From: Bacteroidota bacterium
Lineage (GTDB): Bacteria > Bacteroidota > Bacteroidia > B-17B0 > Aurantibacillaceae
DNA: 53,753 bases
Reading direction: 5' to 3'
Assembly (NCBI GenBank): GCA_021155905.1
Contig: JAJNBG010000038.1
Coordinates: 1-53,753 of the forward strand
Both the position numbers and the translations under genes were made by a program. Of this stretch, positions 42,189 through 50,324 are shown piece by piece. Numbering within the stretch: position 1 is the stretch's first letter; every line of letters begins with the position of its first letter. The notes beneath the pieces are model-generated. The model searched no databases and was not told where the DNA came from. It saw nothing but the letters and a program-made list of their open reading frames with translations.

Positions 42189-43442
42189 TTAATTGGCGGG
42201 CTGATGTACAAAAGATTCACTTAAATTAATTGGCTGGATTCCAAACGTATTATTGGAGGACCTTGATTTAGCTGTAACAGGCTGTTCACTTTTATTTTGA
42301 AATTTATTGACACCTACTAACACTAATTTTCCTTCTTTAAATTGCTGAATTAATTTTTCCGCGTCCTTAGAAATCATTTCCTGAATGTCATTGGATGTTA
42401 AACAAACCATCATTCCACCTTTTGATTCAATAGCTTTAAACTCTTCCCAGCTTCTTTCACACAAGGTCTCTGTGAGTGTTTCAATGTAGTAGGAACCGGC
42501 AGAAATATCGGCGACCGCATTTAAATAGCTTTCATCTTTTAAGATCAATTGCTGATTTCGGGCCATTCTTAAACTAAAATCACTCGAATCATTAAATGCA
42601 ATATCGAAAGGAAGTATGAGAATACTGTCAGCACCACCAATAGATGCACTCATGGCCTCGGTAGTGGACCGCAGCATATTGTTATAACTGTCAATTGCAC
42701 TTTTATTAAGCAACGTTGTTTGCGCATGAATGTGAACCTCCGCATTAATGGAATATTGGTTCATAAGAAACAGAATTAATTTTCTGAGCGCTCTTACTTT
42801 TGCAATTTCCATAAAAAAATCTCCTCCAATTGAAACAGAGAGGTGAATGTTCTTTATATCAGATGAAGCAGTAAGATACTCGTTTAAATGGGCAATGGTG
42901 AAAGCGAGTTCATGTATGGTATTGGAACCTGCTTCCTGATATAGAGTCGCATCCATCGAAAGCGTGTTTTTCGAAGCGTTTATTTTTCCATTCAACAATT
43001 CATCACATTCGATGAAACACTTATTCCCTTTATTGACAGAAGCTAAAAATGAGATAAGTTCTTTTTCCTGTTCAGCTGTTACTTTGAATAAAGTATAAAT
43101 ATGTTCGATTGAAATGCCTTTGAGTAAGGAACTGAAATCTGTTTTTTGACAAATGTGAAACACAAGGCCAGAAGCTCCATTCTGAAGTGCGTTTAATGCC
43201 TGGGCATTGGCAGATTTTTCATTTTTGACGTCGATGACTTCGCAGATCGCCCAGTCCTTTTTAGTGAACAATGGGGCAGGCGTGGAGTTTAAATTTTCTT
43301 TTGTATAAAATGGCTGAACATCAATGCCTGAATTTGCTTTCCAAACCAATGTATTATAGTCAATGCCTTTTAGATCTTTTACCAATTGCTCTTTCCATTG
43401 AGCGGCAGTGGTTGAGTTGAATTCGGAGAATAATTTTTGCAT
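42189..43442 (-). CDS. mutA: Methylmalonyl-CoA mutase small subunit, lacking cobalamin domain
   Basis: 417 residues from [17 protein letters not shown] at 43442, chosen because it matches the usual start of the family and avoids overlapping the preceding gene; an ATG at 43466 is also in frame. The non-catalytic partner of MutB. It retains the barrel ([68 protein letters not shown]) but ends after the barrel at [12 protein letters not shown], without the D-x-H-x2-G cobalamin domain. This shortened form is known in Bacteroidota. Cotranscribed with mutB. Confidence 0.93.
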   Translation of the reverse strand: MQKLFSEFNSTTAAQWKEQLVKDLKGIDYNTLVWKANSGIDVQPFYTKENLNSTPAPLFTKKDWAICEVIDVKNEKSANAQALNALQNGASGLVFHICQKTDFSSLLKGISIEHIYTLFKVTAEQEKELISFLASVNKGNKCFIECDELLNGKINASKNTLSMDATLYQEAGSNTIHELAFTIAHLNEYLTASSDIKNIHLSVSIGGDFFMEIAKVRALRKLILFLMNQYSINAEVHIHAQTTLLNKSAIDSYNNMLRSTTEAMSASIGGADSILILPFDIAFNDSSDFSLRMARNQQLILKDESYLNAVADISAGSYYIETLTETLCERSWEEFKAIESKGGMMVCLTSNDIQEMISKDAEKLIQQFKEGKLVLVGVNKFQNKSEQPVTAKSRSSNNTFGIQPINLSESFVHQPAN

Positions 43443-43449
43443 GTTACTT

Positions 43450-43974
43450 TTAGAATGTCTGAGCAATTTCTTTTTTAATATATTCGATGGCTACGTCATT
43501 AGGCAGCTTCTTTCCAAGATTCGCTGTAATATTCAGGATCATCATGGCAAGCTCCGAACTGTTTGAGTCGTGCGCGACTTTGGATGATGATATGTTGACT
43601 AATTGAATGATTTCTTCTTTGGAAGTTTTAACCAATTCCCATGCTCCTGATGAAATATAGATCTGCTGCGATAAATTATGCTCGTATTCCGATTTTACGG
43701 CAGCAACTAATTCCTGGTGCAATTGCCTGGAAGACATCCCATTTTTATTCACTCTCACAACCAAATTATTGGGATTGATTCGCTCCAGGAAAATAATAAT
43801 CCTTTCATAAGCCTGAATTTTTAAAGGAGTAATTGTACCCTGTGCCGTTTTTTTAAGCTCGTGTTCACGTCTTTTCTGGTCATTTTCCAAAAAACGGTTG
43901 ACTAAAAAATAGGCTGCGGCAAATACAGCAGCGGCCGGGATTAAAATTTTTAAGATTTCAACAAATGCGTTCAT
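43450..43974 (-). CDS. Bacteroidota-specific membrane-anchored coiled-coil protein (DUF7935-like)
   Basis: 174 residues with one N-terminal membrane helix (about 6-24, ILKILIPAAAVFAAAYFLV), then a charged helix (RFLENDQKRREHELKKTAQ) and a soluble domain with IQAYERIIIFLERINPNNLVVRV and SRQLHQELVAAVKSEYEHNLSQQIYIS. The function is unknown. Genes like this commonly lie just before mutA in Bacteroidota, as here, which is a recollection of gene order and not proof of a role in the mutase. It could help assemble or protect the mutase or belong to envelope upkeep. Confidence 0.75.
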   Translation of the reverse strand: MNAFVEILKILIPAAAVFAAAYFLVNRFLENDQKRREHELKKTAQGTITPLKIQAYERIIIFLERINPNNLVVRVNKNGMSSRQLHQELVAAVKSEYEHNLSQQIYISSGAWELVKTSKEEIIQLVNISSSKVAHDSNSSELAMMILNITANLGKKLPNDVAIEYIKKEIAQTF

Positions 43975-44051
43975 AGTGGTTTAGTTTTAGCGTTTCTAAT
44001 ATCGGGATTTTTACTGTATAATCAGTAATTTCAAAAAAAATACACTCATTT

Positions 44052-44393
44052 TTATCCGCCGGCTTTCTTTGCTTTATAATTAGCTTTAATCAGCAGATCC
44101 AGCAGCTTATCGCGGTTGTCCCCCTGAATGAGAATGTTGCCGTCCTTCGCATTTCCACCAACGCCGCATTTTTGTTTTAATGTCTTGGTCAGATCATTCA
44201 GATCATTTTCAGTTCCGATAAATCCGCTGATGCGCGTTACTAATTTTCCGCCGCCTATACGGTCTAAAAATAACTTTAAGTTTTGTTGCTGTGGAGGCAG
44301 GGTGGTTTGATTTTCCTCTTCTTCATTTTGATAGCTGAAGTTGGGATTAGTAGAATACACTACATTAACCCGGTTTTTTTCTTTTTTACTCAT
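44052..44393 (-). CDS. SUI1/YciH-family translation initiation factor-like protein
   Basis: 113 residues. The C-terminal 70 residues form the SUI1 (eIF1-like) fold: GGGKLVTRISGFIGTENDLNDLTKTLKQ, then the loop KCGVGGNAKDGNILIQGD and RDKLLDLLIKANYKAK. The N-terminal about 40 residues are polar and probably disordered. YciH-type proteins bind the 30S subunit and affect initiation fidelity; the bacterial role is incompletely known. Its start overlaps the preceding TPR gene by 4 bp. Confidence 0.9.
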   Translation of the reverse strand: MSKKEKNRVNVVYSTNPNFSYQNEEEENQTTLPPQQQNLKLFLDRIGGGKLVTRISGFIGTENDLNDLTKTLKQKCGVGGNAKDGNILIQGDNRDKLLDLLIKANYKAKKAGG

Positions 44394-45478
44394 CGTTTGT
44401 ATCGTATTAAAAATAAAGGCAAAGCAATTAACATTAATAATAAGAAGATCAGGAGCCAGTTATTCGAACCGTGTTTTAATTCCAAACCTGATGTTTCATC
44501 ATAACTTGTTTCATTTTGAAATGTAAAATCAAGGTTCTCTTTTTCTATAATCTGTAAACTGTCTTTTAACACATAATGTTTTTTTAGCCAGGTATTCGCC
44601 TGTTGAAAATCCCGCTGCGCTTCATAAAATAATGAACGGGTGTGGTACACTTCCAACAAAGCTTCGGCATACCCATATTTTTCACCTATTTCCTGGGCCA
44701 TGGAAATATAATTAGAAGCCTGGTTGAAATTTTTTAAAAGAATATAGACATTAGCAATATTGTTATAGCTATCAGCCAGTTCCACTTCATTATCGCTTTG
44801 TTGCCTTATTTTAAGGGATTCTTCCAGGTACATTAGAGCGCTATCGGGTTTATTCTGCTCCCTTAAAATAGTTCCAATGTTATTATAGCAGGAAGCAATC
44901 AGGTCATGATCGCCAATTTTATCTGCAAAATATAGAGCCTGTTCAAACTGTTTGATCGCGGCGTTAAATTGTTTTTGGGTATATTTTAAAACACCGATAT
45001 TAAGTAAACACCTCGAAATCTGAATCGTGTTGTTCGTTTTATTATATGCATGTAACGCCTGCAGGTAGGATTGTTCCGATAAAGCAAGGTAATGAATGTC
45101 GCTGTAAATGTTTCCTAAATTGGTGAGGTTGATGGCAGCACCGGTTTCATTTTGTATAGATTGGTTTAGAGCCAATGCTTGTTTCTGGAAATTAAGTGCT
45201 TTGATGTAATCACCTTTTTTATAAAATATAATCCCAAAAAGGTTATAGCTTTTTGCCAGATGTTTTGGTGACTTACTTTTTAGGGCGGCTTTTTCGCAGG
45301 CGATCGCAAAATCATAAGAAAATTGTGGGTCTGTGTTTCGCAGATCAAAACCGGTTTTATAAAGCTGGTTTACTTTTTCGGTATCATTTTCAATTTGCTG
45401 CAACTGATATAGCAGCGAATCATTTACCTGCGAAAAGCAGGTTGTATGAATCAATATGGCTATCAGGAGCAGTCTCAT
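44390..45478 (-). CDS. Exported TPR protein with C-terminal membrane helix
   Basis: 362 residues. Signal peptide 1-17 ends CFSQ. About seven TPR units follow (positions 30-300; SYNLFGIIFYKKGDYIKALNFQKQAL; INLTNLGNIYSDIHYLALSEQSYLQAL; ASCYNNIGTILREQNKPDSALMYLEESL). A membrane helix (about 338-358, WLLIFLLLMLIALPLFLI) and RYKR end the protein. The form resembles the N-terminal half of Bacteroidota TPR sensors such as the SpoIIE protein at 15.8-18.0 kb, but no kinase or phosphatase follows. It may be a truncated sensor or an assembly scaffold. First gene of the run leading to holA. Confidence 0.82.
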   Translation of the reverse strand: MRLLLIAILIHTTCFSQVNDSLLYQLQQIENDTEKVNQLYKTGFDLRNTDPQFSYDFAIACEKAALKSKSPKHLAKSYNLFGIIFYKKGDYIKALNFQKQALALNQSIQNETGAAINLTNLGNIYSDIHYLALSEQSYLQALHAYNKTNNTIQISRCLLNIGVLKYTQKQFNAAIKQFEQALYFADKIGDHDLIASCYNNIGTILREQNKPDSALMYLEESLKIRQQSDNEVELADSYNNIANVYILLKNFNQASNYISMAQEIGEKYGYAEALLEVYHTRSLFYEAQRDFQQANTWLKKHYVLKDSLQIIEKENLDFTFQNETSYDETSGLELKHGSNNWLLIFLLLMLIALPLFLIRYKR

Positions 45479-45542
45479 AATTACTGTAAATATAATTTGT
45501 TTTTGCTTAAGCTTTATATAATTTAGAAGCTAAATTCTGATT

Positions 45543-47261
45543 ATGATCCACTACAAATTATACCTCAAGAGCCCCCAGTCTCATTATATATATGTTGATT
45601 TAACCATTGATGGTATTTCTTCGTCATCCATTGAATTGCAGCTTCCGGCCTGGCGGCCCGGACGTTATGAACTAGGTAATTTCGCCAAAAACATAAAACG
45701 TTTAGACGCTTTTGATGAAAATGACCAGCCCCTGAAATATTCAAAATCAACTAAGGACTTGTGGATCATTGAGACCAATGGGTCAACTAAAATAAAAGTT
45801 ACTTATAGTTACCATACAACGGAAATAAATGCCGGAAATTGTTATGCGGATGAAAATCAATTGTATGTCAATCCTGTTCATTTATGCATGTATGTTCCTG
45901 ATCGTATGCAGGAAGAGCATACGGTTGAACTGGATATTCCGAATGATTATAAAATAGCGACATCATTAGTAAAAAACGGGAAAGTCTTAACGGCAAAAAA
46001 TTTTGATGAACTTGCAGACAGTCCAATCTTGGCAAGCGCCGGACTTCAATCTGATTTTTATGAAGTGAAAGGCATTAAGTTCTGGTTACATTTTATCGGA
46101 GAATGTAAGCCTGATTTCGAAAAATTTAAAACGGATTTCTCAAAATTTACCGAAACCCAGTTAAATTTTTGGGGTGATTTTCCGGTGAAGGAATATCATT
46201 TCCTATTTCAAATTCTACCCTTTAAATTTTACCACGGGGTGGAACATCAGGCTTCTACGGTGATCGCCATTGGTCCGGGTTACGCTTTAAATAAAGGCAA
46301 AACCTATGATGATGTATTGGGAGTTTCCTGTCACGAATTATTTCATACTTGGAATATCAAATACATTCGTCCTGCAGAAATGCTGCCCTATGATTTTTCC
46401 AAAGAAAATTATGCACGCACCGGTTATGTTTATGAAGGATTCACTACCTATTATGGCGACCTTTTGCTGTTAAGCAGCGGAGTATTTAATACCAAAGAGT
46501 ATTTTGAAACCCTGGAAGAACGGTTAACGAAACATTTTCATAACTGTGGACGGTTTAATTTATCGGTGGCGCATTCAAGCTGGGAAACCTGGCTGGATGG
46601 TTATGTTCCGGGTGCTCCGTACCGCAAAACATCCATATACGATGAGGGGAATCTGGTGGCCTTTATGCTTGATGTGTTAATCATGAAACATACGAATAAT
46701 CAAAAAGGACTAATAGACGTTTGTCGCGAATTGTACAATGAATTTGGTAAAAAGAACAAAGGATATTCTGAGAAGGATATTATTGATCTTTGCGAAAAAA
46801 TGTCGGGGGCTTCTTTAAAAACTTTTTTTGAAAAGTATGTCTATGGTACAGAAGATTTCCAAAAGCCTTTATCAGAATGCTTTTCTTACCTGGATATAGA
46901 ACTTCAACAAACGCCCAGTGCTTTGATTTGTGAATCTGTTTATGGATTTAAAACAGTTGACTTTGGTAATAACCGCAAGGTGTCACTGATTGCTCCCTAC
47001 TCACCGGCCTGGAAAGCAGGATTAAGTGTTGGGGATGAAATACTTTCGGTTAACGGGTACACACTCAAAAACGATTTCAATGACTGGATAAATTATTTTA
47101 CTGAGGACGAGATTACGTTGACGGTTTCATCGAATCAAAATCTAAAACAAATTAAATTAATAAAGCCGTCTAAGTCAGTTAGTTACTTCGATGTTTTCAA
47201 ATTAAAACAAAAAGACGAAGTATCAACAGTTTTTTCAATCTGGCTTCAGCTGAACTCTTAG
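45543..47261 (+). CDS. M61-family metallopeptidase with PDZ domain
   Basis: 572 residues. The zinc site is H264-E-L-F-H268 in SCHELFHTWNIKYIRPAEM, with the third ligand Glu298 in YVYEGFTTYYGD. N-terminal residues 1-160 form a beta-rich domain (LELQLPAWRPGRYEL) characteristic of glycyl aminopeptidases. A PDZ domain (about 470-560) has YGFKTVDFGNNRKVSLIAPYSPAWKAGLSVGDEILSVNG, containing the typical SPAxxAGLxxGD carboxylate-binding loop. No signal peptide is visible, so cytoplasmic action is likely. Peptide clean-up or processing is the probable role. Confidence 0.92.
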   Translation: MIHYKLYLKSPQSHYIYVDLTIDGISSSSIELQLPAWRPGRYELGNFAKNIKRLDAFDENDQPLKYSKSTKDLWIIETNGSTKIKVTYSYHTTEINAGNCYADENQLYVNPVHLCMYVPDRMQEEHTVELDIPNDYKIATSLVKNGKVLTAKNFDELADSPILASAGLQSDFYEVKGIKFWLHFIGECKPDFEKFKTDFSKFTETQLNFWGDFPVKEYHFLFQILPFKFYHGVEHQASTVIAIGPGYALNKGKTYDDVLGVSCHELFHTWNIKYIRPAEMLPYDFSKENYARTGYVYEGFTTYYGDLLLLSSGVFNTKEYFETLEERLTKHFHNCGRFNLSVAHSSWETWLDGYVPGAPYRKTSIYDEGNLVAFMLDVLIMKHTNNQKGLIDVCRELYNEFGKKNKGYSEKDIIDLCEKMSGASLKTFFEKYVYGTEDFQKPLSECFSYLDIELQQTPSALICESVYGFKTVDFGNNRKVSLIAPYSPAWKAGLSVGDEILSVNGYTLKNDFNDWINYFTEDEITLTVSSNQNLKQIKLIKPSKSVSYFDVFKLKQKDEVSTVFSIWLQLNS

Positions 47262-47331
47262 ATGAATGCCGTTTTTGTGCTTATGAAACTTTCATATGAT
47301 CGGATGTCTGTTAATAACTATCAAGTGAGGA

Positions 47332-47363
47332 TTTGGTTACCGGACAAAATTGTTCTTTTTTTG
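47332..47363 (+). promoter_or_regulatory. Promoter of the Thr-rich membrane protein gene
   Basis: TTTG (47332-47335), 20-bp spacer, TTTTTTTG (47356-47363). The -7 keeps TTTG but has TT in place of TA. It is 35 nt before the ATG at 47398. Confidence 0.5.
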
Positions 47364-47397
47364 TAGAAATAATTTTAATAAACTAAAAACAAACATT

Positions 47398-47856
47398 ATG
47401 GAAGAAACAACTACAACAACAACTACAACAACAACGGCAGCTGTAGCACCTCAAGGTAAAGGAATGGCAGTGGCAGGATTTGTTATCGCATTAGTAGCAT
47501 TGGTATTTTATGTATTCGTTGCAACGGCAGTTACATTCGCAGCAGCATTAGGTGGTGGTTATGGATTAGGTATTTTCTGGTTAGTATTAGCATTAACAGG
47601 TACTCTTTTAAGTATCATGGGAATGATGAAATTAGGAAAAACAGGTGGTAAAAAAGGATTAGCAATTGCAGGTATGGTTATTGGAATTGTAGCAGTTATT
47701 TTAACTACAATGTTAGTAATGGGTATCAGTAAGATCCAGGCAGCTGGTGGCGAAATGGGTGATAAATTCAAAGAAGCAATGGAGCAAAGCGCAGAGCAAA
47801 TGAAAACTGAAATGAACCAGGCTATTGATTCAGTTCAACAGGAAGCAGGACACTAA
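47398..47856 (+). CDS. Small membrane protein with poly-Thr N-terminus (DUF4190-like)
   Basis: 152 residues from the ATG at 47398; a longer reading from a TTG at 47350 lies within the promoter. The N-terminus MEETTTTTTTTTTAA comes from an ACA/ACT repeat. Next come GKGMAVAGFVIALVALVF (typical opening of DUF4190 proteins, about 22-40), two or three further membrane helices (47-65, 66-85, 98-118) and a soluble amphipathic tail rich in Glu, Met, Gln. The role is unknown. It starts a group of three similarly sized membrane proteins separated by hairpins. Confidence 0.8.
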   Translation: MEETTTTTTTTTTAAVAPQGKGMAVAGFVIALVALVFYVFVATAVTFAAALGGGYGLGIFWLVLALTGTLLSIMGMMKLGKTGGKKGLAIAGMVIGIVAVILTTMLVMGISKIQAAGGEMGDKFKEAMEQSAEQMKTEMNQAIDSVQQEAGH

Positions 47857-47871
47857 TATAAATAGAATTAG

Positions 47872-47907
47872 AAAAATAGCTTTTATGGTAACATAAAAGC
47901 TATTTTT
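47872..47907 (+). terminator. Terminator with perfect 16-bp stem, overlapping the next promoter
   Basis: AAAAATAGCTTTTATG (47872-47887), loop GTAA, CATAAAAGCTATTTTT (47892-47907). The end of the 3' arm plus G forms TATTTTTG (47901-47908), a full -7 match for the gene at 47933. Confidence 0.85.
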
Positions 47908-47908
47908 G
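47901..47908 (+). promoter_or_regulatory. -7 element TATTTTTG inside terminator arm
   Basis: A full TAnnTTTG match 25 nt before the ATG at 47933, shared with the 3' arm of the preceding terminator. Confidence 0.4.
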
Positions 47909-47932
47909 TTTTAAAATAAAAAAATAGAAATT

Positions 47933-48421
47933 ATGGAAAGCAATATTTTAATGGAGAGCCAACAACCAGCTAATGCGGCACCAAAAAGACCTCAATTTTT
48001 AACGGTATTATGTATTCTTACATTTATTGGAAGCGGATTAGCGTTCATAGGTGCAATCTGGGGATATTTTTCAATCAAAGCATCAGCGACACTTATGGAA
48101 AATATGGGAACAGCAGAGGGTGATACATATGGAATGATGAGCGGCATGCAGGAAACGATGATGAAGGCAGTTGAAAATGCCGTTCCAAATCTGATCATTG
48201 GTTTGGTTTGTTCGCTATTGTGTTTATATGGAGCCCTTCAAATGTGGAAATTAAAAAGATTGGGCTTCTTTGTTTATTGTATTGGAGAAATTACACCGGC
48301 TATAGCAGGATTTTTTCTTGGCGGCGGCGGATTAATCGGTAGCGCAGGGGCAATTGTTGGATTGTTGATTGCTATCGTTTGGATTGTACTGTACGCTGTG
48401 AATTTGAAGCATATGCATTAA
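47933..48421 (+). CDS. Small four-helix membrane protein, paralog 1
   Basis: 162 residues and four predicted membrane helices (about 23-45, 77-98, 105-123, 130-155). The N-terminal polar part ends PKRPQFLTVLCILTFIGSG. It is paralogous to the gene directly downstream (shared PKR.QFL.VLCIL.FI, GIWG/AIWGY and YG/LG...MMW/MWxLxxxGFF/FYxY). A predicted extracytoplasmic loop between helices 1 and 2 is rich in Met, Glu and Gly. I know of no function. Confidence 0.82.
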   Translation: MESNILMESQQPANAAPKRPQFLTVLCILTFIGSGLAFIGAIWGYFSIKASATLMENMGTAEGDTYGMMSGMQETMMKAVENAVPNLIIGLVCSLLCLYGALQMWKLKRLGFFVYCIGEITPAIAGFFLGGGGLIGSAGAIVGLLIAIVWIVLYAVNLKHMH

Positions 48422-48432
48422 AAATTATTTAT

Positions 48433-48463
48433 AAAAACCCTTTCCTAAGTAGAAAGGGTTTTT
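48433..48463 (+). terminator. Terminator between the two membrane-protein paralogs
   Basis: AAAAACCCTTTC (48433-48444), 7-nt loop, GAAAGGGTTTTT (48452-48463), 12 bp after the stop at 48421. Confidence 0.85.
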
Positions 48464-48478
48464 GTAATGGAATAGATT

Positions 48479-48486
48479 TACATTTG
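48479..48486 (+). promoter_or_regulatory. Paralog 2 gene -7 element TACATTTG
   Basis: A full TAnnTTTG match 15 nt before the ATG at 48501. The preceding TTTTTG (48459-48464) lies 14 bp upstream, partly inside the terminator. Confidence 0.5.
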
Positions 48487-48500
48487 AAAAAAATAAAATC

Positions 48501-49022
48501 ATGGAAGAAAATTTAATTTTAGAAAATAATCCGGTAGAACAGCCAAAGCGTTCTCAGTTTTTAAAAGTATTATGTATCCTGTCATTTATTATGTGTGGTA
48601 TTAGCTTCCTATCCGGAATCTGGGGAATTTATCAAAGTACACCGGAAGCCATGCAAAAAAATGTAGAACAGCTCAGGAGCTATAACCCTGATATGGCTGA
48701 TAAAATGGAGGATCAAATGATTGAGATGCAAAATAATCCATACAGCAAAATAGCACCTTATTTAGGACTAGCATATACTCTTTTATCTTTTTTGGGCGTA
48801 ATGATGATGTGGAATCTGACAAAGAGAGGTTTCTATATTTATGCGATTGCGGAAATTTTACCTTACACCAGTTTTGTATTTATGGGCAAAAATTCTTTGG
48901 CCATGATGGGTCCTCCCGGTGGAAATAATACAGCCATTGCTATGGGAGTAATGATTTTTATGGTCATTGTGGATATCGTGTTTGTGGCAATGTATGCCAG
49001 GACTCTGAAAGAAATGAAGTAA
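48501..49022 (+). CDS. Small four-helix membrane protein, paralog 2
   Basis: 173 residues, same layout as paralog 1: polar start, then PKRSQFLKVLCILSFIMCGISFLSGIWG (about 13-40), a Met/Glu-rich loop (NPDMADKMEDQMIEMQNNP, 60-80), a second helix with MMMWNLTKRGFYIYAIAEILP, and a last helix before KEMK. It differs from paralog 1 mainly in the loop and the third helix. Function unknown. The gene is followed by convergent yggS and a bidirectional hairpin. Confidence 0.82.
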   Translation: MEENLILENNPVEQPKRSQFLKVLCILSFIMCGISFLSGIWGIYQSTPEAMQKNVEQLRSYNPDMADKMEDQMIEMQNNPYSKIAPYLGLAYTLLSFLGVMMMWNLTKRGFYIYAIAEILPYTSFVFMGKNSLAMMGPPGGNNTAIAMGVMIFMVIVDIVFVAMYARTLKEMK

Positions 49023-49051
49023 TCTGTAAACTAATTAAGTCAGTTCAAGTG

Positions 49052-49122
49052 ATTTTTGCTGTCTCTATGCAAAAATTTTATCGAGAACTTCTCGGATACG
49101 AACTCGCAAATAAAAGCAAGTT
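49052..49122. terminator. Two hairpins between convergent genes
   Basis: ATTTTTGC (49052-49059) pairs with GCAAAAAT (49069-49076), giving T-rich ends on both strands. AGAACTT (49083-49089) pairs with AAGTTCT (about 49115-49122). The second, with TCTCGGATACGAACTCGC, looks like a dispersed intergenic repeat. Confidence 0.5.
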
Positions 49123-49135
49123 CTACTAGAATAGA

Positions 49136-49789
49136 CTATTTACTATCGTAATTTCTTTCCCCAAAAATACTGCTTCCAACACGAATCATGGTTGAGCCTT
49201 GTTCAATGGCGATCTCGTAATCACCGCTCATACCAAAGCTTAAGATTTTGTAGTCCGGATACTGCAGGCTGAATTTTTTGAGAGATGCAAATTCTGTTTT
49301 GATCTGTTCCTGGTCATCTGTATTAGAAGCCATGCTCATAAAGCCTTTGACGCTGATGTTTTTCAAAGCTTTAAATTCTTCGGAATTCAATATATCTGTA
49401 GCCTCCTTAAAATCCAGCCCGAATTTTGTTTCTTCCTGTGCCACAAAGATCTGTAATAAGCAATCAATAACCCGGTTATTTTTCTGCCCCTGCTTATTTA
49501 TTTCTTTTAATAAACTGAAACTATCCACACCATGAATTAAATAGACAAAAGGTGCAATGTATTTTACTTTGTTGCTTTGTAGATGACCGATAAAATGCCA
49601 GCGGATGTCCTTGGGTAACAGTTCTTGCTTATCAACCAATTCCTGCACATAGTTTTCGCCAAAATCGCGTTGCCCTGCATTATAGGCTTCCATAACCATT
49701 TCATTGGGCTTGGTTTTAGAAACAGCTACCAGCACAACATTAGAGGGAATGGTTTCTTTGATATGTTCTATATTTCCTTCGATTGACAT
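49136..49789 (-). CDS. YggS-family PLP homeostasis protein
   Basis: 217 residues, alanine-racemase-like barrel. It carries pyridoxal phosphate on Lys25 in VLVAVSKTKP and has the family patterns DFGENYVQELVDK (about 40-53), WHFIGHLQSNK (62-72), GMSGDYEIAIEQGSTMIRVGSSIFG at the C-terminus. Members buffer PLP and have no known catalytic reaction. Last gene of a DUF1015-GNAT-yggS run, 1 bp after the acetyltransferase gene. Confidence 0.94.
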   Translation of the reverse strand: MSIEGNIEHIKETIPSNVVLVAVSKTKPNEMVMEAYNAGQRDFGENYVQELVDKQELLPKDIRWHFIGHLQSNKVKYIAPFVYLIHGVDSFSLLKEINKQGQKNNRVIDCLLQIFVAQEETKFGLDFKEATDILNSEEFKALKNISVKGFMSMASNTDDQEQIKTEFASLKKFSLQYPDYKILSFGMSGDYEIAIEQGSTMIRVGSSIFGERNYDSK

Positions 49790-49790
49790 C

Positions 49791-50315
49791 TTAAATCAAA
49801 TTAAGTTTCATCATAATATCCGTTTGCTCGTCACTACCCAGTACAAACACATGCTGATCATATTCCATAAATCCAAGCTTCCGGTAAAAGGCAATGGCTT
49901 TTGTATTCTTTTCCCATACACCTAACCAGATATAATCGTAGTGATTTTCTGTGGCTATTGTTTTCGCTTTTTCAAACAAACACAACCCTACTTTTTTTCC
50001 ATGAAATTCCTGTTGCACATAAATGCGTTCAATCTCGAGCGCATTTTCGTTTGGTTCAGTCTGAGCGGCACCTCTGTTGAGTTTCAGGTAGCCAATGACG
50101 CTGTCTTTCAGACTTATCAAATAAAATGAGGATCCCGGATTTTGGAATTCAGCGGTCAATTTAGGAACACTAAAATTTTCGGAAATATAGCGTCGCATAT
50201 TCTCTTCCGAATTATAATCAGAAAAAGTCTCTGTAAATGTTTGTATGCTTATATTCCTTAATGCGTCAAGATTGTTAACCGTTACCGGCGATATTTGAAA
50301 GTTAGATTGAAGCAT
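49791..50315 (-). CDS. GNAT-family N-acetyltransferase
   Basis: 174 residues. The acetyl-CoA pyrophosphate loop is QEFHGKKVGLCLFEKAKTIA, equivalent to Q/R-x-x-G-x-G/A with one glycine replaced. The preceding strand is ALEIERIYVQQ, and the C-terminal part is YIWLGVWEKNTKAIAFYRKLGF. The N-terminus (TVNNLDALRNISIQTFTETF) resembles ribosomal-protein or spermidine acetyltransferase-like members (SpeG/PaiA branch). The substrate is unknown. It lies between DUF1015 and yggS. Confidence 0.88.
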   Translation of the reverse strand: MLQSNFQISPVTVNNLDALRNISIQTFTETFSDYNSEENMRRYISENFSVPKLTAEFQNPGSSFYLISLKDSVIGYLKLNRGAAQTEPNENALEIERIYVQQEFHGKKVGLCLFEKAKTIATENHYDYIWLGVWEKNTKAIAFYRKLGFMEYDQHVFVLGSDEQTDIMMKLNLI

Positions 50316-50324
50316 AGTATGTAA

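Noticed and set aside
42189..43442. mutA as a truncated pseudogene because the cobalamin domain is missing
   Set aside because: The barrel is intact, the gene is tightly coupled to mutB, and short small subunits are usual in Bacteroidota.
47350..47397. TTG as start of the Thr-rich membrane protein
   Set aside because: The sequence contains the promoter and the extra 16 residues are not family-like. The ATG at 47398 fits the DUF4190-like start.
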